Origin: Clostridia bacterium
Lineage (GTDB): Bacteria > Bacillota > Clostridia > TANB77 > CAG-508
Direction: 5' to 3'
Assembly: GCA_022793875.1 (NCBI GenBank)
Contig: JAAWDR010000040.1
Span: 1-34,023, forward strand
Length of the DNA stretch: 34,023 bases
Of this stretch, positions 31,592 through 34,023 are shown in pieces (the stretch's first letter is position 1; each line of letters begins with the position of its first letter). A program made the position numbers and the translations under genes. The notes under the pieces were generated by a model that was given only the letters and a program-made list of their open reading frames with translations, made no database searches and was not told where the DNA came from.

Positions 31592-31605
31592 TGTGTTGAG
31601 CGGCA
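31592..31605. repeat. 14-bp inverted repeat bordering the immunity region
   Basis: TGTGTTGAGCGGCA stands here, one base beyond the stop of the Cro-like gene. Its exact reverse complement is at 33202-33215, 23 bp after the end of the repressor operon. The two copies face each other around 1.6 kb. The core GTTGAG is shared with the CI/Cro operator sites. Confidence 0.65.
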
Positions 31606-31860
31606 TTAAATTATTTTATCAGTTGATATTTTATCAACTTTTAATGTAAAAAAATATATATGCATTTCTTCATCTGGTATCTCTAGCAAATCACATGCAA
31701 GTGTAATTTCTGGTTGTTTAAAAGGACTACGATTACACAATTTGTTTATTACTGCTGTTGGAGATAATTTCATCTTCTCTGCAAAATTGTCTATGGTATC
31801 AAAATATTCCTTTATTCTTCCTCTTAATTTACTATAGTCATATATTACCTTCTCTTCCAC
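31606..31860 (-). CDS. Cro-like repressor (DUF739-type), 84 aa
   Basis: The first gene of the leftward lytic operon and the likely antagonist of the CI-like protein. The helix-turn-helix lies at about residues 10-60: LRGRIKEYFDTIDNFAEKMKLSPTAVINKLCNRSPFKQPEITLACDLLEI, the DUF739 pattern. The start is GTG 31860, 7 nt after AAAGGAGG; the frame is open much further upstream but runs through the operators and promoter. Confidence 0.8.
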   Translation of the reverse strand: MEEKVIYDYSKLRGRIKEYFDTIDNFAEKMKLSPTAVINKLCNRSPFKQPEITLACDLLEIPDEEMHIYFFTLKVDKISTDKII

Positions 31861-31882
31861 TAATTTTCCTCCTTTCTTTTTT

Positions 31883-32001
31883 GTTGATGTTTTCTCAACT
31901 GTGATTATATTATCAAAATCAAAAATATATGTCAATACTTTTTTTGATTTTTTCTCAACTTTTTTTATTATTATCTCAAAAATGCTTGATTTTTTCTCAA
32001 C
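31883..32001. promoter_or_regulatory. CI/Cro operator array
   Basis: Three 17-bp sites of the form (G/T/C)TTGA-N7-TCAAC lie at 31883-31899, 31943-31959 and 31985-32001. A degenerate site at 31964-31980 falls exactly between the last two, so three units are spaced 21 bp (two helical turns). The first is a full palindrome, GTTGA/TCAAC. Site 1 overlaps the start region of the leftward promoter; site 3 overlaps the spacer of the rightward promoter. This fits mutual repression and autoregulation. Confidence 0.75.
31907..31935 (-). promoter_or_regulatory. Leftward early (lytic) promoter
   Basis: TTGACA (31935-31930), 17-bp spacer, TAATAT (31912-31907), immediately followed by TATAAT-like sequence down to 31904. 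It drives the Cro-like gene, 47 bp further on. Operator sites flank it on both sides. Confidence 0.75.
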
Positions 32002-32014
32002 TTTTCTATATAAT
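31986..32014 (+). promoter_or_regulatory. Rightward repressor-maintenance promoter
   Basis: TTGATT (31986-31991), 17-bp spacer, TATAAT (32009-32014). An operator site lies across the -35 and spacer. The repressor start codon is 20 bp downstream with a GGAGGTG ribosome site at 32024. Confidence 0.78.
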
Positions 32015-32033
32015 ACGGATATGGAGGTGTAAT

Positions 32034-32771
32034 ATGTTAATAGATAGCTTTGCCAATAGATTAGATTTGGCTTTAAAAAGAAATAATATGAGACCCATTG
32101 ATTTAGCAAATAAAACACATATTGATAAATCATCTATTAGTAGATATTTGTCTGGAGATTGGAAAGCATCTCAAAAAAGACTTACCTTAATTGCAATGGC
32201 ATTAAATACTAATGAAGCATGGCTAATGGGTTATGATGTTTCTGATGGTCCTAACAAATCTCATATAAATTATAAAGATTATGATGCTATTAAAAATAAT
32301 TCTAACAAATTAACTTTAGAAGAGAAAAAAGAAAAAATGTTAGATTATATGGATAAGTATAATATCGATTCGTTATCCCCTATTCCTGTTTATAGCAGAA
32401 TATATGAAAAGGATTTCAAATTAGTAGATAGATATATAGATGAATATATAACAATAGATACTAAACTATATAACATCGATTCTCCACAAAATTTCTTTTA
32501 TGTAAAAATTACTGATGATAGTATGAACAAGAAATACCAAAAAGGTGATTATATTTTAATGAAAAAAAGTAAAAGTGTAAAAAACGATACTATTGCCCTT
32601 ATTATTTCTGATAATACTACTATTATTAGAAAAGTAACTTTACAAGGAGATTTGTTATTACTAGAACCATTATCATATAATACTACTAAATATAAAACAC
32701 AGGCATGTCCAAGAGAAAAAGTTAAAATATTAGGTACTGTAATAGGTTATATTGGGTATGAAAATAATTAA
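32034..32771 (+). CDS. CI-like prophage repressor with S24 peptidase domain, 245 aa
   Basis: Maintains lysogeny by binding the operators just upstream. The N-terminal helix-turn-helix is at about residues 4-65 (FANRLDLALKRNNMRPIDLANKTHIDKSSISRYLSGDW...LTLIAMALNTNEAWLMGY). The C-terminal S24/LexA-like domain (about 115-240) has the nucleophile in ITDDSMN (Ser163) and the general base in TTIIRK (Lys200). I see no Ala-Gly cleavage dipeptide in the hinge, so RecA-stimulated self-cleavage is uncertain. ATG 32034 follows GGAGGTGTAAT; the frame is open upstream but passes through the promoter. Confidence 0.9.
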   Translation: MLIDSFANRLDLALKRNNMRPIDLANKTHIDKSSISRYLSGDWKASQKRLTLIAMALNTNEAWLMGYDVSDGPNKSHINYKDYDAIKNNSNKLTLEEKKEKMLDYMDKYNIDSLSPIPVYSRIYEKDFKLVDRYIDEYITIDTKLYNIDSPQNFFYVKITDDSMNKKYQKGDYILMKKSKSVKNDTIALIISDNTTIIRKVTLQGDLLLLEPLSYNTTKYKTQACPREKVKILGTVIGYIGYENN

Positions 32772-32785
32772 AGGAGGATTTTTAA

Positions 32786-33178
32786 GTGAAGAAAATTAAG
32801 ATATACATTGTTACTATAATTATTTTACTTATTGTTTTTCTACTCTTTTTATTTGTTAATTCTCCAAAATCTTCAGAAGGAATTGGTAGTGCTGGCATTA
32901 GTTTGGAAGAATTCAACCAAATTGAAATAGGTATGACTCAACACGAAGTTGATAGCATAATTGATGCAGATAAATTATGGAATGATGATGAGATTTATGA
33001 TAAGGCTTGCATTAAGTTGAATGAGGAAAATAATAATTCTATATACACATATAAATATAAATATTTAGGCCATAAATCTGGATATGCCATAATAGTTTTT
33101 AGTGTGGATTATAGTAGTGGAATGTATGGATTAGAATATCCAAAAGTTATTAGTAAAGAAGATTTTAATTTGAAATAA
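32786..33178 (+). CDS. Membrane/surface protein, SmpA/DUF3862-like, 130 aa
   Basis: N-terminal membrane anchor (residues 5-25, IYIVTIIILLIVFLLFLFV) without a lipobox Cys, followed by an extracellular domain. LEEFNQIEIGMTQHEVDSIIDAD resembles the BamE/SmpA-like DUF3862 fold. It is the second gene of the repressor operon, 14 bp after it, so it is expressed in the lysogen. A superinfection-exclusion or other lysogenic-conversion role is plausible, by analogy with surface proteins encoded at this position in streptococcal phages. The start is GTG 32786 after AAAGGAGGATTTTTAA. Confidence 0.7.
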   Translation: MKKIKIYIVTIIILLIVFLLFLFVNSPKSSEGIGSAGISLEEFNQIEIGMTQHEVDSIIDADKLWNDDEIYDKACIKLNEENNNSIYTYKYKYLGHKSGYAIIVFSVDYSSGMYGLEYPKVISKEDFNLK

Positions 33179-33182
33179 AAAG

Positions 33183-33222
33183 TGGATAATGTGGTGTAGT
33201 TTGCCGCTCAACACATTATCCA
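33183..33222 (-). terminator. Hairpin after the repressor operon
   Basis: TGGATAATGTG (33183-33193) pairs with CACATTATCCA (33212-33222) around an 18-nt loop that contains most of the 14-bp inverted repeat. The U-rich tail (CTTTTTATTTC) follows only when read leftward, so it would best stop antisense transcription entering the immunity region. Rightward it is a weak terminator. Confidence 0.5.
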
Positions 33223-33233
33223 AAGGCATAAAC

Positions 33234-33320
33234 ACTATTGAAAGTGCTTACTTTTGTATTATATACAAAACTCCCCCATTTTTCAATAGTTTTATGTAAA
33301 AATTATTTGAAAAATGGAGG
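33234..33320 (+). promoter_or_regulatory. Integrase leader with ribosome-site hairpin and competing arm
   Basis: 33273-33286 pairs with 33307-33320 (13 of 14 positions), burying GGAGG (33316-33320), the ribosome site of the integrase. An upstream segment, ACTATTGAAA (33234-33243), is exactly complementary to TTTCAATAGT (33281-33290) and would compete for the left arm. A transcript from the local promoter lacks that segment; a read-through transcript of the repressor operon has it. The geometry suggests translational control of integrase. Confidence 0.5.
33238..33265 (+). promoter_or_regulatory. Candidate integrase promoter
   Basis: TTGAAA (33238-33243), 16-bp spacer, TATATA (33260-33265). 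The -10 lies inside the palindrome TTTTGTAT-TAT-ATACAAAA (33252-33270), a possible operator. The transcript would begin near 33272, just before the hairpin that covers the integrase ribosome site. Confidence 0.5.
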
Positions 33321-33327
33321 TTTTTTT

Positions 33328-34023
33328 ATGGCAAAAAAACTCGGAAGAAATGGTAACGGAGAAGGCTCTGTTTATAATACCATTCAAAAAGGAAAGAAAA
33401 AATTTGATAATAGTAAAATGTGTCCTATTTGTGCAGAATGTACAGACAGAAGTTTTTGCTCCAATAGAACTAATTGGGAAAAATGTTCCAAATGTAAAAA
33501 ATGTACTATTTGCCTAAAAAAAGGAGTTTGCGATAGATTTTATTGTTATAATAGATACCCTGCTCAAATTACACTTGATGATGGTTCTAGAACTACTGTA
33601 GCAAACGAGTCTACTAGAACTGCATCTGTTGAAAAGAAAAAAGATGTAGAAGCTAAAATTCAAACCAAAACATATGTAAAGAAAAATGGAATCACTATTA
33701 TAGAAGTAGTCAAGAAAATAGGAAATACTAAATTTGAAGCAGGTAAAATAATAAAAAATACAAAAGATAAAGACCAATACCACTATGCCTATATTGATGA
33801 TTGGGAAGATTTTAAAAAGCCAGTCCAAAAGGTTACTTATGAAGAAATACAAAATTTCCTTAATTCTATAAGACATCTATCTCAAGGAGAAATAGATAAA
33901 ATTGTTGCTAAACTAAAAGCAGGATTCATGCAATGTGTAATGGATAAAATAATATCATATCCAGATAATCCTATGTTACGAACCTTTACCCCTGTTTCTT
34001 TACAGAAAAAAGAACCTGTACAA
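33328..34023 (+). CDS. Tyrosine integrase, N-terminal 232 aa, cut by window edge
   Basis: The open frame runs from ATG 33328 to the last base. The arm-binding domain begins GRNGNGEGSVYNTIQKGKKKFD, the usual GEGS start of phage integrases. It is interrupted by about 45 residues with ten Cys (residues about 32-73), including a CxxCxxCxxC run, before continuing YPAQITLDDGSRTT. A second part (KTYVKKNGITIIEVVKKIGNTKF) and a helical core-binding-like region (VTYEEIQNFLNSIRHLSQGEI) follow. The catalytic R-H-R-Y domain lies beyond 34023, so the class is inferred from the N-terminal part. GGAGG 33316 is 7 nt before the start. Confidence 0.72.
   Translation, partial: MAKKLGRNGNGEGSVYNTIQKGKKKFDNSKMCPICAECTDRSFCSNRTNWEKCSKCKKCTICLKKGVCDRFYCYNRYPAQITLDDGSRTTVANESTRTASVEKKKDVEAKIQTKTYVKKNGITIIEVVKKIGNTKFEAGKIIKNTKDKDQYHYAYIDDWEDFKKPVQKVTYEEIQNFLNSIRHLSQGEIDKIVAKLKAGFMQCVMDKIISYPDNPMLRTFTPVSLQKKEPVQ

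Noticed and set aside
31929..32033. Upstream extension of the CI-like repressor
   Set aside because: It crosses the -35/-10 elements and operators; ATG 32034 follows GGAGGTG and starts the helix-turn-helix domain.
31861..32133. Upstream extension of the Cro-like protein
   Set aside because: It runs through operators, promoters and into the divergent repressor gene; GTG 31860 has a strong ribosome site.
33314..33517. 67-codon rightward frame overlapping the integrase start
   Set aside because: The integrase frame from 33328 stays open to the window end, has the GEGS integrase pattern and the correctly spaced ribosome site; the 67-codon frame has neither.
1..34023. Recoded TGA or other alternative genetic code
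   Set aside because: Trp positions in conserved motifs use TGG, and genes end normally at TAA, TAG and TGA; the only interrupted gene is the RT, at a TAG reached through a frame change.

Overview
This window is almost a complete siphovirus-type prophage in a very AT-rich genome (roughly 27-28% GC by eye). Gene families, strong GGAGG ribosome sites, the standard genetic code and frequent GTG/TTG starts point to a low-GC Firmicute, probably a gut Clostridia- or Bacilli-type bacterium; I cannot name the species. No rRNA, tRNA or CRISPR array was seen.

Layout. 1-540 is non-coding and built from nested inverted repeats; it may be an attachment region or a small mobile cassette. 538-1404 holds a 37-aa gene and a rightward operon of an XRE regulator and a small protein resembling MutS domain I. 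From 1427 to 31860 every gene reads leftward. In transcription order these are Cro-like and excisionase-like regulators (31.9-31.25 kb), a LysM membrane protein, a DnaD-like replication initiator, small early genes, RusA, a P-loop/zinc protein, dUTPase and an ArpU/RinA-like late regulator (25.1-24.6 kb) followed by two terminators. The late genes follow: HNH nuclease, a candidate cos site, small and large terminase, portal, ClpP-type protease, HK97-type capsid, head-tail connectors, tail tube, tape measure, Dit, Tal, a DUF859-like fibre protein and a BppU-type receptor-binding protein. Then come a diversity-generating retroelement (DGR), a tail-fibre chaperone, holin and amidase. The rightward immunity operon (CI-like S24 repressor and a DUF3862/SmpA-like surface protein) and a tyrosine integrase cut by the window edge lie at 32.0-34.0 kb.

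The main system is the DGR at 4.06-7.33 kb. A 115-bp variable repeat (VR) at the 3' end of the 611-aa receptor-binding protein gene matches a template repeat (TR) 271 bp away. All ten mismatches fall at coding-strand adenines of the TR, mostly in Asn codons. The reverse transcriptase (YMDD, IGNFTSQ) is in two frames, and skipping one C at CUU-CGG restores its conserved IDFL-GYRF junction: either a programmed +1 frameshift or a recent lesion. No Avd gene is visible, but the MutS-I-like protein lies on the same element. A promoter for the TR/RT transcript and an 8-bp-stem hairpin just downstream of VR complete a plausible tropism-switching module.

Other unusual signals are: nine strand-biased copies of GAAGCGG (the S. 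aureus Chi sequence), seven of them on the early side of the candidate cos; an integrase leader whose hairpin covers its ribosome site and which has a competing alternative pairing; operator sites with 21-bp phasing; a gene with no ATG/GTG/TTG start; and a nine-copy 24-bp repeat in a virion gene.
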